64,000 bases of DNA. Source: Tectiglobus diatomicola (lineage in GTDB: Bacteria; Pseudomonadota; Alphaproteobacteria; Rhizobiales; Hyphomicrobiaceae). Within the stretch, counting starts at the first letter, position 1; each line of letters starts with the position of its first letter. This document shows positions 46,637 to 56,294 of this stretch, piece after piece. The translations under genes were made by a program, and so were the position numbers. The notes beneath the pieces were generated by a model that saw nothing but the letters and a program-made list of their open reading frames with translations, was not told the origin of the DNA and searched no databases. The DNA is taken from the NCBI GenBank assembly GCA_039583345.1, contig JAZDSJ010000006.1, positions 62,001-126,000 of the forward strand, written 5' to 3'.

Positions 46637-48799
46637 GTGAACTCTGTGAAGATGTTTATAATAACTCATTTGCGTAGGTATCCAATATTGAAATCCTGGA
46701 AATTGATATCTTATGGCACATCCCTGATATGGGTCTCTCTATTTGTGATGTTTTACATTAATGCAAGTGACATTCAGCAAAATTTAAAAACTATACTTCA
46801 CTCATCTAAAGTCAATTTCTATTCCATATCTATTCATGACTGGCTTCCTAATTTCACACAACCATTCATAAGTAAGGTTAGTGCAAATCAAAAAAATGAA
46901 CTCATAGAGAAACTACGCTCTGAAAAAAGTTATTCTAGAGAAGATTTAGGATCAGAACTTTTGGCAAATCAACCAACTCGTTCTAATGCCTCAATTAGCA
47001 CAGAGAAATTAAGTGATAAATTCGAAATGCCAATGGGAACAGGATATACGTGGCAAGCAAAATTTAAAAATAACCAACTATTTCTTAATGGATATATGCA
47101 AAGCGAGAAAGATCGCGATGCACTTATGAGCGCTGCAAAAAATGCATTCGCAAATAACCCTATATTTAACAAAGTCACAATTAAAACTGGTGCCCCTTCT
47201 GGTTGGCTTGAAACTGCAATTCTCGCACTTGATTATCTAGCGATGCTCGAAGAAGGATTAACTTCATTAAAAATAAACACATTAAACTTTTCTGGCCTCG
47301 TAAAACACCAAGAATCAGCAGAACTCATTAAAAGTGCGCTACAAAATAAACTTCAACCAACATACAAATTTTATCATAACATCAAATTCAAAAAAGCTAC
47401 TATTCCAATTGTAAGTCCATTCAGGAGTACTATAGATTTTCATAACGGTGTTCTTCAACTTAGTGGATATATTCCTAGTGTAGAGTTGCAAAATCGCATT
47501 ATTGAACATATTAAAGCAAAGTATCCTGAAACTGTAATTGTGAATAGTATGACCTTTGCTGAAGAAGCCCCGGAAGGCTGGCTTAATTGCATTTTAGCTG
47601 GTTTGGATAGTTTGCTCAAACTTGAACATGGTAGAGTGACAATTATCGACAGTGAGTTAAACTTAACTGGTCTTACTCGTAAGGAAGATATCGGCGATGC
47701 CATACCAAAACAGCTACGTGCAGCTGCTAATCGATCATGTCAGGAAACTATAAACTTACGAGTCGAAATTCCACCTGAACCTCTCTTAAAGTGGCATGCT
47801 AGCTATGAAGATAAAACACTGCTAGTCTCAGGTGAGGTTCCTGATTCTGGCGTGCAGAACCATTTAATGAAATTAATTGATCAGCTTTTTCCAGATACTA
47901 AAATCACAGTCGAATTGCGTGTAAATCCAAGTCGTACTAAGAAATGGCCTTTAGTTGCAGAACTCGCATTAAAATCACTCTCAAAGTTACGTCGTGGAGA
48001 AGCTCGTATTGTGTCTCAAACTTTGATTTTAAACGGAGAAGCCAAAGATACTGCTGCTGAAGCTGATATACGACAACAAATGAAATCTGGTACCCCAAGA
48101 GGATACGTAGCTCACGCATACATTCAGGTCAAATCCGCTGCCATGCTCTGGGCTGAACGTCAAGTAAAGCATTCTGAGCTTAAAACTGCACATCAATACA
48201 AAAAATCAATTGCCCGTACTATTAGGGAAATAGATAAAGACAATGTTCCTGACGACACCAGTACATCATCACAACAAATCTCGAAAACAAATTCTCCTCA
48301 TGAGATAACTGATACACAAAAAAATGAAATTAATGAAAAAGTAGAAATTAAAGAGAAGTACTTAGAACAATCTTCACGTCATTTACAATACATTAAAGAT
48401 AAATCAAAGTTGAGTGAGATTAAAATCGGACTAAAAAATTGCTCAAAAGCACTTAGTGATGCATTGCGTACAGATGATATCGTATTTGAGGCTGGTAGTG
48501 ATCGAATCTCACTTAAGGATCGTGTAATACTTAATCGCTTCGTTAATCTTAAAAAAATTTGTAAAGATTATGTAATCAAAATTTCAAGCCATACTGACTC
48601 AAAAGGATCAAATTCAAGTAATCAGGTTTTATCGGAAAAACGTGCAGGGGCAGTGCAAAAATATTTAATAAGCATAGGTATTTCTCCGTCGCAACTTAAG
48701 ACGCGTGGATATGGTGAGACAAGACCACTATTTCCAAACTCAACGCCTGAAAATCGTATTCGTAATAGTAGAATTGAATTTGATGTAATTTTGAAATAA
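46637..48799 (+). CDS. OmpA-family envelope protein with three internal repeats
   Basis: This 720-residue protein is anchored by one N-terminal helix (about residues 24-43) with the rest probably in the periplasm. Three repeats of about 130 residues follow (roughly 140-260, 260-395, 395-525). Each has a BON-like strand pattern (LFLNGYMQS, LQLSGYIPS, LLVSGEVPD) and then a helical unit with GAPSGWLETAILALDYLAMLEEG or its counterpart. A Lys/Glu-rich linker leads to the OmpA C-terminal domain (about 615-720) with SSHTDSKGSNSSNQVLSEKRA, which binds peptidoglycan through Asp and Arg. The layout resembles mycobacterial ArfA (membrane helix, BON, OmpA domain). The start may be the GTG at 46646, 6 bases after AAGGTG, rather than the GTG at 46637. 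Confidence 0.85.
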   Translation: MNSVKMFIITHLRRYPILKSWKLISYGTSLIWVSLFVMFYINASDIQQNLKTILHSSKVNFYSISIHDWLPNFTQPFISKVSANQKNELIEKLRSEKSYSREDLGSELLANQPTRSNASISTEKLSDKFEMPMGTGYTWQAKFKNNQLFLNGYMQSEKDRDALMSAAKNAFANNPIFNKVTIKTGAPSGWLETAILALDYLAMLEEGLTSLKINTLNFSGLVKHQESAELIKSALQNKLQPTYKFYHNIKFKKATIPIVSPFRSTIDFHNGVLQLSGYIPSVELQNRIIEHIKAKYPETVIVNSMTFAEEAPEGWLNCILAGLDSLLKLEHGRVTIIDSELNLTGLTRKEDIGDAIPKQLRAAANRSCQETINLRVEIPPEPLLKWHASYEDKTLLVSGEVPDSGVQNHLMKLIDQLFPDTKITVELRVNPSRTKKWPLVAELALKSLSKLRRGEARIVSQTLILNGEAKDTAAEADIRQQMKSGTPRGYVAHAYIQVKSAAMLWAERQVKHSELKTAHQYKKSIARTIREIDKDNVPDDTSTSSQQISKTNSPHEITDTQKNEINEKVEIKEKYLEQSSRHLQYIKDKSKLSEIKIGLKNCSKALSDALRTDDIVFEAGSDRISLKDRVILNRFVNLKKICKDYVIKISSHTDSKGSNSSNQVLSEKRAGAVQKYLISIGISPSQLKTRGYGETRPLFPNSTPENRIRNSRIEFDVILK

Positions 48800-49838
48800 A
48801 AAACAGTTAACTTATAAAAGATTCATACTATGTCGTACATACACATATGAACGTAATTAAAGTTTATGGAGTTATCTCAAAGAAAAATGATCATAGTTCC
48901 AATTTTGTTGAAACATTTACTTGATATCTATTTCAAAACTCACAATTGATCTAAATCAGGCATGGGTCTAAATTAGTTTCGTCTACACTACATTAAGAGT
49001 GAACACAAGTTTTAAATACCAGCTATTTTTTGTTCTTTTATAAATAGGAGAGACCTTATATAAAGTTAGTGTTTTCGAATTGTATCACTTAAAGATCAAT
49101 AATACATTTTTTAGTTAAGATCTTAAATGGCTACTCAAATTTCAATTATACTGTAAACAGCTTATTTAATAATGATGTCTAACCTAATAATCATTATCGC
49201 CATAGTGTTTAATAAAGTTGCAGCAGATATATAAATTAATTCACAGAAGTTCCGTATACTAGATAGCTTATGATAAATAAGTTATATGAGAATTAGTATT
49301 AACCATATTTTTTTCAAGCCTAATAATTCTGATATTTTAAAAATATGTACCCAAACTAATTAAATTCTAATGAGTACGAAACCTATCTAAACTCAAAACC
49401 GTGTTCACATAAAAAGTGAATAAGGTTATGAGTGCTATTAGGTTAGTTTCTTTTGCAAAATCAGTTTCTGATAGGTTTTTATGAAAGCATGAATACTGAT
49501 TGTGATCCACACTTAACGATCAAGTACCCGACTATTTAAATACCTTAACTACTAGTAAGTATTACTTAGTCTAATATTAAAGTCTTGTAAGTAGATGTTA
49601 TAAGTTTTCGCTTTTTCTTACATAAGAGCTTGGAGTTATCGATATTGAAAAATGCCCATTATTTTCTTGTTGAACCTCTAATAGTATCCAAATTCTTTGA
49701 ATTAAACTTCGACACAGCGAAAAGAAAAAATGTTAATAAGAAATTTTCAACTAAAACGGTTTTGATTTTATTTTATGGATGAGGTTTTTTAAATAAAAGT
49801 ATTGAAGTAAAAAATCTTTAACAAATATATAGTGTCCT
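48800..49838. other. non-coding region after the OmpA gene
   Basis: About 1 kb of AT-rich sequence with no frame of note, no clear terminator and no recognisable gene remnant. Confidence 0.5.
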
Positions 49839-49991
49839 TCAAAGTATTATTATATCTCTTTTTAGCGAAAGCATCTGTTCAATATCCTTTTTTTCTGAAT
49901 CAATTGCTGTTTCGTATCGTACCCCAGGAAACAAAATAATATCAGCAGTCTTATCGTTTCTTTCATGATCCCTGGTAGTTTGTTCTGGCAT
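49839..49991 (-). CDS. small conserved-looking protein with IILFPGVRYE motif
   Basis: A 50-residue frame from the ATG at 49991. The only notable element is DIILFPGVRYE near the middle, followed by a charged stretch and a basic end (SLKRDIIIL). I recall short alphaproteobacterial hypothetical proteins with the same FPGVRYE element and a similar RRD tail, but cannot verify this. The frame extends upstream to 50024, giving 11 more residues without support. It shares the strand with DUF1491, about 200 bases downstream of that gene. Low-to-moderate confidence that it is a real gene; function unknown. Confidence 0.45.
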   Translation of the reverse strand: MPEQTTRDHERNDKTADIILFPGVRYETAIDSEKKDIEQMLSLKRDIIIL

Positions 49992-50192
49992 CTGCAATGC
50001 CGCAAACTTTAAAATTATGCACATTATTTAGTCTCATATATGCTATTATTATTGTATAAGCACGTACGTGAGACAAAACCGTGCAATTGAAGCATTAAAC
50101 AAATTGTTTCCTGAATATATAATAAATTGTTTGTTATTACCTATATATCACATAGTGTTGCTATTTTGCAGCTTTATTTGGGTTAGATTTTA

Positions 50193-50534
50193 TTATTTAA
50201 GCCATTCATCGAGATAATGCCGACCGTGTTTATCTTCGACCTCCACAATCCATAGATCAGGATCAAACTGTACTTGCTTATTAAGAAAATCATCAACAAT
50301 TTTCTCTTCGTTACCATTGTCGTGCATATGTGCCATCCAGGTTTGACAAGGTGTCCGTTCATGAGAAATTGAGGGAGCTGGGCTGAAGAGTTTTGCACTA
50401 CCATCAAGACAATTAACTTTAATGTAAATTGCGCCAGCATCATCATCACCATGCCGAAGCACTACTGCGTGAATAAGTCTAGCCTGGCAAATCCGTAGAT
50501 AATGTTTAACCCAAATTTCTGATCGTAATCGCAT
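50193..50534 (-). CDS. DUF1491 family protein
   Basis: A DUF1491 protein, 113 residues, typical of alphaproteobacteria; function unknown. The family pattern is clear: MRLRSEIWVKHYLRICQ at the start, GDDDAGAIYIKVNCLDGSAKLFSPAP in the middle, and FDPDLWIVEVEDKHGRHYLDEWL at the end. No membrane segments or signal peptide, so probably cytosolic. In relatives it is next to a peptidoglycan-binding-domain protein and that is also the case here, 57 bases upstream on the same strand, probably one transcript. Confidence 0.9.
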   Translation of the reverse strand: MRLRSEIWVKHYLRICQARLIHAVVLRHGDDDAGAIYIKVNCLDGSAKLFSPAPSISHERTPCQTWMAHMHDNGNEEKIVDDFLNKQVQFDPDLWIVEVEDKHGRHYLDEWLK

Positions 50535-50591
50535 ATACTACTCAGGTAAATTTACTAGTAAAAAAATTCTATTTTAAAAAGTGCAGTGCAA

Positions 50592-51230
50592 TCATCCCTC
50601 AGAACGTGCAAGATTTTCTAACCTTAACAATAAGTTATATGTTATGCGTCCTTTAGGTGGTAATTTTTGCTGAATCTCAAACTTCTTTATTGCATTAATG
50701 GTGAGGGCGTCAAGTCGCCCTGAATTAAGAAGATCTCCAAATTTAGTCTGCTTAAGAAGCTTTTGCACATAACGCACCACAGATTGTGCTTTCGAGCTAA
50801 CATGTATTTGGTAAGCAGGCCGTGTTTCTAATGGCGAACCAAGTAAAATTGTGCGTAATAATTTTTCACTTACTTCACCTGTCAATGGCAAATGATTTAC
50901 GGCCTCATAATCCATGATAGCAGCTCGGATATACATGGAAATAGAGCCATCAAGCTGGCCACCATAATAATTGGTTTCTCTGAGTTCACGTTGCACTGCT
51001 CGTATTAGGCCAGGTGATTCTTCAGGCTTTAAAAAACGTGGATTATTTCTATTTGTGAATTTTGTTAAATCCCCCCCTGTTAATCGATTATCACTATTCT
51101 GGTTTTTTTTAACATCGTTTGACCACAAAGTAACTGTTCTAGAATCCTGAAGGATCAACGTATTAATGAATACGCCTAGCGACATACAAAAACAAAAATA
51201 AATACTAAGCTTAAAAACTGCTAAATTCAT
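50592..51230 (-). CDS. peptidoglycan-binding domain protein
   Basis: A 212-residue protein with an N-terminal hydrophobic segment (about residues 6-27) that is a membrane anchor or signal peptide, then a polar linker. Two copies of a PG_binding_1-like module follow. The first is LIRAVQRELRETNYYGGQLDGSISMYIRAAIMDYEAVNHLPLTGEVSEKLL (about residues 75-125). The second is VVRYVQKLLKQTKFGDLLNSGRLDALTINAIKKFEIQQKLPPKGRI (about 150-195). It probably binds cell-wall peptidoglycan in the periplasm; no catalytic domain is present. It precedes DUF1491 by 57 bases. The start at 51230 is the only ATG that keeps the hydrophobic segment. Confidence 0.85.
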   Translation of the reverse strand: MNLAVFKLSIYFCFCMSLGVFINTLILQDSRTVTLWSNDVKKNQNSDNRLTGGDLTKFTNRNNPRFLKPEESPGLIRAVQRELRETNYYGGQLDGSISMYIRAAIMDYEAVNHLPLTGEVSEKLLRTILLGSPLETRPAYQIHVSSKAQSVVRYVQKLLKQTKFGDLLNSGRLDALTINAIKKFEIQQKLPPKGRITYNLLLRLENLARSEG

Positions 51231-51914
51231 AACCTACCCTCTCAAACTTTCTACTATAATCTCAGTCGGCTATTGAGCTTGTGTTAATCATAGCTTTTAA
51301 TTATAGAAATCTTCTCTGTATCAAAAAACCCACAATGTTCCTTTGGTATTAAAAACAAAATTAACACTAAAAATTCACTAATATTACATCAAAAAATGAC
51401 TATAACTTGTGGCTAAGAGGTTATGACTACGTTTCATAACACATGACTGTTTTATACATTTGTGGCTAATGGTTAGGTTTTAGATGATACATCGCATTAT
51501 TTATTAAGTCTGCAACGCCTCTATACTAAGAAAATAGTCTTACTAAAACTTAATGTTTATGAATTTGAATTGTAGTGGTAATAGCTTTCACCTCACCAAC
51601 TATAATTGCTAGTGATAGCATTGATCTAGGAGAACACTACATTGAGCAAAAAAATTAAAACATTATTTCCTTAGTGGATAAGAAGAACGTCCAACATTAA
51701 AAGATTCTGCTGAGAGCTTTAGTTAAGGAATTAATACTCTGTCACACCTAATATATTGGCAAGACACTCTTAATATGCAAACTACTCATTTTATTATTAT
51801 ATTGAATCACTCCAGGTAGTAAAAAAGATCATTATCGCAACGAACAATCTACTGAACTTTTTGTGATAAACCATAAAGCTCACCGCATTTTTTATCAAAT
51901 AACAGGTACGCAAA
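51231..51914. other. non-coding region upstream of the aldehyde dehydrogenase gene
   Basis: 684 bases between divergently transcribed genes, without a supported gene or RNA. Confidence 0.5.
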
Positions 51915-53345
51915 ATGTATGAGGATTTGAAACTTTACATCGATGGAAAATTTATAATTGGTAGTAGTGGTGTCAATGAATCTGTACTGAATCCATCCAC
52001 TAACACAATTTTAGCAAACGTTCCATTTGCAAAGCAGCATGAAATGGATGTTGCGATACAATCTGCACAAAATGGATTTATAAAATGGCGCAGGATGTCG
52101 GCTTTCGAACGTTCTGAAATAATGCACAAAGCAGCTGATTTATTGCGCACACGTTGTGATGATATCTCTAAAAGCCTAACTTTAGAGCAAGGCAAAATTA
52201 ATATCGAAGCAAAACATGAAGTAATGGTAAGTGCTGATGTAATTGATGTTCTTGCAGAGGAAGGCAAACGTGCATACGGAAGAATTATCCCTCCTCGTGT
52301 AAGCGGTGTACGTCAGATGGTACTTCCTGAACCTCTAGGTATTGTTGCAGGATTCTCACCTTGGAATTTTCCTGTCAGTCAGGCCGCACGCAAGATCGGT
52401 GCGGCCTTGGCTGCTGGTTGTGTCATTATAATCAAGTGCCCAGAGGAGACACCCGGTTCTCCGGTAGCATTGGTAAGGTGTTTTCATGAAGCAGGAATAC
52501 CATCAGGAGTAATAAACCTCATTTACGGTGTGGCATCCGAATTATCGGAATATTTAATACCACACCCTTTGATACGTAAGGTTTCCTTTACAGGCTCTGT
52601 ACCAGTTGGCAGGCGACTTGCTTCTATAGCCGGCATTCATATGAAGCGTACAACAATGGAACTAGGTGGTCATTCACCTATGCTTATTTTCGATGATATT
52701 GACGTTGAATACGTTGCAATCTTAACATCAAATCTTAAATGGCGTAACGCAGGCCAAGCCTGCATCTCACCAACACGTTTTTTTGTGCATGAAAAGATTT
52801 TTGATAAATTTGTTGCCAAGTTTGTTGATATCGCCCAAGGCATTAGAGTAGGTGATGGCCTTGATCCAAATAGTCAGATGGGACCACTTGCCAATGCTCG
52901 CCGTGTTGACTTTATCGAATCAATTATTCACGACGCTGTTGAAAAAGGTGCTATAATTGCGTCAGGTGGCAAGCGTATAGAAACTCGTGGTAATTACTTC
53001 GAGCCGACTGTCCTTGTTAATGTTTCACAAAAAGCACGTATTATGTGTGAAGAACCGTTTGGCCCTATTGCTGTCATCTTATCATTTAACGATACAGACG
53101 ATGTTATTGACCGTGCTAATAGATCTCCCTACGGACTCGCGAGTTACGTTTTTACCCATGACACTCGACGCATTGAGAAAATTGTAGACGCACTCGAATG
53201 CGGAATGATCTCGATCAATCATCAGGGCATAGGAATACCTGAAACGCCTTTCGGTGGCATTAAAGATTCTGGTTATGGGCATGAACAAACAATTGAGGGA
53301 CTACAAGCTTATTTATCTTACAAATTTGTTAGCGGGATGAGCTGA
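51915..53345 (+). CDS. gabD: NAD(P)-dependent succinate-semialdehyde dehydrogenase family
   Basis: This aldehyde dehydrogenase of 476 residues resembles the succinate-semialdehyde dehydrogenase group, which oxidises succinic semialdehyde to succinate. The cofactor region has GFSPWNFPVS and KCPEETPGSPVAL (Lys at about 174) and FTGSVPVGRRL. The general-base Glu is in MELGGHSP (about 249) and the catalytic Cys in NAGQACISPTRF (about 283). The C-terminal EEPFGPIAVI block is present. All catalytic residues are intact. No gabT or transporter gene is adjacent, so the substrate is a family-level guess; a glycolaldehyde or other semialdehyde dehydrogenase is possible. Confidence 0.85.
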   Translation: MYEDLKLYIDGKFIIGSSGVNESVLNPSTNTILANVPFAKQHEMDVAIQSAQNGFIKWRRMSAFERSEIMHKAADLLRTRCDDISKSLTLEQGKINIEAKHEVMVSADVIDVLAEEGKRAYGRIIPPRVSGVRQMVLPEPLGIVAGFSPWNFPVSQAARKIGAALAAGCVIIIKCPEETPGSPVALVRCFHEAGIPSGVINLIYGVASELSEYLIPHPLIRKVSFTGSVPVGRRLASIAGIHMKRTTMELGGHSPMLIFDDIDVEYVAILTSNLKWRNAGQACISPTRFFVHEKIFDKFVAKFVDIAQGIRVGDGLDPNSQMGPLANARRVDFIESIIHDAVEKGAIIASGGKRIETRGNYFEPTVLVNVSQKARIMCEEPFGPIAVILSFNDTDDVIDRANRSPYGLASYVFTHDTRRIEKIVDALECGMISINHQGIGIPETPFGGIKDSGYGHEQTIEGLQAYLSYKFVSGMS

Positions 53346-53787
53346 GCTTTAAATGCAAGAATAAAGAAATCAAAGGATTTATAGGTATTAGTGAGCTGTT
53401 ACGTAATGATATTTATATCATTAACAAGTCGGCATAGGCTCTGGACAGAAAAGTAAATTATTATGCCTTGTCGAACTACGCAAGCCCTTCAATTTTTATT
53501 TCACATTGATTGCATCATAGACTTAGTTAAGTTCTTGACTGCATATAAAACACGGTTCCGTAAATATATGTGATGTGATTTTTCTAACCGTCGCTATTTT
53601 CGTTCACGTGTTGGCTTAGAAACAGGGTACATGCTACTTTGATTATCAAGCTTCAGTTTACCTGTTACAAAGTATTCATCTATTGAGAATTGTAAGAGAC
53701 GTCAGAATGTATGATCGAAAAGTATTATTCGTGAAATAATTATACTTTTCATATAAAATTAGAACTACAATGATTTATATATAGATT
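53346..53787. other. intergenic region upstream of metX
   Basis: 442 bases without a gene. I looked for a SAM-II or SAM-V riboswitch, common before metX in alphaproteobacteria, and found no match to the conserved pseudoknot sequences. Confidence 0.5.
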
Positions 53788-54987
53788 ATGACCACAGAAA
53801 TAAGACAAGCAACAGCTAAAAAAACTACTCTGAAGAATGAGAAGTTACAACAATCAAGCTTAGTGGCTAAGTTTGCCGCCGATCCACCCTTACTTTTGGA
53901 CTGTGGTGAAAAGATCGGTCCTTTTGTTATTGCATACCAAACCTATGGGGCTCTAAATAGTGATCGCTCTAATGCAATTCTTGTGTGTCATGCTTTAACT
54001 GGAGACCAACACGTTGCGAGCAGTAATCCAGTTACAGGAAAATCTGGTTGGTGGGAACGCATGGTTGGCCCTGGACGTCCTATCGACACACGAAGGTATT
54101 TTGTTATCTGCTCTAATATTATAGGTGGCTGTATGGGCTCAACTGGAGCGGCATCCATTAATCCCGTGACAGATAAACCGTTCGGGTTAGATTTTCCAGT
54201 AGTTACAATTGCTGATATGGTTGACGCTCAGGTGCGTCTAATTGATTACCTTGGTATCGACGAGCTCTTCGCTGTTATTGGTGGCTCGATGGGGGGTATG
54301 CAGGTTTTAGATTGGGCTTCTAGGTATCAAGAACGTGTTTATTCCGCAGTTCCTATAGCTACAGCACCGTGGCACTCGTCACAAAATATTGCGTTTCATG
54401 AGGTTGGTCGTAATGCTGTTATGGCAGACCCTGACTGGTGTGATGGTAATTATCTGGCAGAGGGCCGTGTGCCTCGTCGAGGTTTGTCAGTAGCCCGTAT
54501 GGCAGCGCATATCACATATTTATCTGAAAATACGCTTCAGCATAAGTTCGGTCGCAACCTGCAGAATCGTAAAAAAAGGTCATTTTCCTTCAGTGCAGAC
54601 TTTCAAGTTGAGAGCTATTTGCGTTATCAGGGTTCAACATTTGTAGATCGTTTTGATGCTAATAGTTATCTTTACATAACTAGAGCTATGGACTACTTCG
54701 ATTTAGCAGCAGATAATGGAGGTGTTTTAGCACGTGCATTCCATGGAACTAAAACACGATTCTGTGTAGTTTCATTTACGAGTGATTGGCTTTATCCAAC
54801 AAGAGAAAGTAAGGCTATAGTACAAGCTCTTAATTCTGTGGCTGCCAATGTTTCATTTGTAGAGATCAAAAGTGATAAAGGTCACGATGCTTTTTTACTA
54901 GATGAGCCAGAAATGTTTGCCACTGTAGGGGGCTTTCTTAGGGCTGGAGCGCAGAGGCGCGGTATCTCTGAGGCAAAGGAGGGGTAG
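53788..54987 (+). CDS. metX: homoserine O-acetyltransferase MetX
   Basis: MetX is an alpha/beta-hydrolase that activates homoserine for methionine synthesis. The nucleophile Ser is in GGSMGGMQ (about residue 167), the Asp in FTSDWLYP (about 333) and the His in GHDAFLLD (about 366). Other blocks include YQTYGALN, CHALTGDQHV and GGCMGSTGA. The length of 399 is normal. It is 2 bases from metW, the usual pair in alphaproteobacteria, and works with the sulfhydrylase at 35.6-37 kb. Some MetX enzymes use succinyl-CoA instead of acetyl-CoA; sequence alone does not settle it here. The N-terminal 25 residues are poorly conserved, so the start could be later. Confidence 0.93.
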   Translation: MTTEIRQATAKKTTLKNEKLQQSSLVAKFAADPPLLLDCGEKIGPFVIAYQTYGALNSDRSNAILVCHALTGDQHVASSNPVTGKSGWWERMVGPGRPIDTRRYFVICSNIIGGCMGSTGAASINPVTDKPFGLDFPVVTIADMVDAQVRLIDYLGIDELFAVIGGSMGGMQVLDWASRYQERVYSAVPIATAPWHSSQNIAFHEVGRNAVMADPDWCDGNYLAEGRVPRRGLSVARMAAHITYLSENTLQHKFGRNLQNRKKRSFSFSADFQVESYLRYQGSTFVDRFDANSYLYITRAMDYFDLAADNGGVLARAFHGTKTRFCVVSFTSDWLYPTRESKAIVQALNSVAANVSFVEIKSDKGHDAFLLDEPEMFATVGGFLRAGAQRRGISEAKEG

Positions 54988-54989
54988 TT

Positions 54990-55640
54990 ATGTCATTACC
55001 AGATCTGGTTCATGTCCCAGTTCCCGGAGAGCCATATCGCGCAGACCACTTGCTGATTGCTGAAATGGTCTCTTCGGATGCTCGTGTTCTTGATGTTGGT
55101 TGTGGTGATGGTTCATTGTTGCAGCTACTTCATGATAAATGTAGAGTTGATGGTCGTGGGATTGAAATTGAACCACGTAAAGTTAATTCTTGCGTTGCTC
55201 GTGGATTGTCAGTGATTCATGGAGATGCTGACAATGACTTGGATGACTATCCTGCTCAAGCCTTCGATTACGTTATTTTAAGTCTTACGATTCAAGCTAC
55301 TAGATACCCACGGATGGTCTTAGAGAATTTGCTCCGTATCGGGCGCTATGCTATTGTTTCATTTCCTAATTTTGGCCATTGGGAAGTTCGCATGAGTTTA
55401 TTATTAACTGGACGCATGCCACAAACAAAAAACCTACCAGAAACATGGTACGCAACACCTAATGCGCATCTCTGTACAATTGCTGACTTCGCTGATCTTT
55501 GTAAAAGTGCAAATATAGAAGTAGAGAGGGCTGTCGCGTTTAACAGCTCAGGTTATCGTCTTCGTATAGATCGATTTATATATTTACAGAATATATTAGG
55601 TGAAAAAGCTGTTTTTTTATTAAAGGGTAAATCTCATTAG
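54990..55640 (+). CDS. metW: methionine biosynthesis protein MetW
   Basis: MetW is a small SAM-methyltransferase-fold protein of 216 residues, nearly always next to metX. It has been linked to making MetX fully active; its chemistry is unclear. The sequence shows LDVGCGDGSLLQLL (SAM motif I), DGRGIEIE, GDADNDLDDYP, FDYVILSLTIQATRYP and SFPNFGHWEVRMSLL, all typical. The start is 2 bases after the metX stop with the strong AAAGGAGGGG upstream, so expression is coupled. No oddities. Confidence 0.94.
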   Translation: MSLPDLVHVPVPGEPYRADHLLIAEMVSSDARVLDVGCGDGSLLQLLHDKCRVDGRGIEIEPRKVNSCVARGLSVIHGDADNDLDDYPAQAFDYVILSLTIQATRYPRMVLENLLRIGRYAIVSFPNFGHWEVRMSLLLTGRMPQTKNLPETWYATPNAHLCTIADFADLCKSANIEVERAVAFNSSGYRLRIDRFIYLQNILGEKAVFLLKGKSH

Positions 55641-55871
55641 ATTTCTCGTCGAATAAGTGAAATAGTAAAATAATTACTTTAAATCAATCATCAAACTTTT
55701 AAATTTCGATTATTCAATCCAGTCTTTTTATTTAAAATAAAGTATATTACTATCATAATAGGTGGTTTTGTTCTTGCGTACTTTCGAGTTTATTATCAAA
55801 GCATTTAGCAAAATTTTAGACAGTTTTACTTTGAAAAAAGTACCACAAAAGTGTGTTTGATTTGAATAGTT

Positions 55872-56294
55872 TTAAACGGCAGCAGCATCCTTCTTAATAC
55901 GTGCAATCATGGAACGTAGTCCGTTAGCTCGCTGGGAAGACAAGTGCTCATTAAGTCCAAGGCTATCAAATATACTGATTGCATCAACTTCAAGAATTTG
56001 GCTAGCCCGCTTGCCACTGTAAATTCTTAGTAAGATAGCGATCAATCCCTGAACAATATGTGCATCGCTTTCACCTCGAAATGTAAAAGTTGGATCTTCG
56101 GTATTATTATTAATAATCTGTTTCTCCGACACTAACCAAACTTGACTTGCACAACCACGAATTTTAGTTGCATCAGTTCTCTCTGATTGATTCAAACGAG
56201 TTAATGTACGACCCAGCTCGATAATGTAGCGGTATCGATCTTCCCAATCATCAAGAAGTGCAAAATCAGCGATTACATCGTCTATTGACATCAA
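55872..56294 (-). CDS. sufE: cysteine desulfuration protein SufE
   Basis: SufE accepts sulfur from the cysteine desulfurase SufS and passes it to the SUF scaffold for iron-sulfur cluster assembly. The 140-residue protein shows DWEDRYRYIIELGRTL near the start, the acceptor Cys at about 48 in KIRGCASQVWL, and RFRGESDAHIVQGL-like FTFRGESDAHIVQGLIAILL. The C-terminus has HLSSQRANGLRSMIARI, typical of SufE. The first ATG is followed by a second at residue 2. It is isolated from other suf genes here. IspG in this window is one client Fe-S protein. Confidence 0.93.
   Translation of the reverse strand: MMSIDDVIADFALLDDWEDRYRYIIELGRTLTRLNQSERTDATKIRGCASQVWLVSEKQIINNNTEDPTFTFRGESDAHIVQGLIAILLRIYSGKRASQILEVDAISIFDSLGLNEHLSSQRANGLRSMIARIKKDAAAV

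Noticed and set aside
53640..53787. Possible SAM riboswitch before metX
   Set aside because: The conserved pseudoknot sequences of SAM-II and SAM-V were not found by eye.
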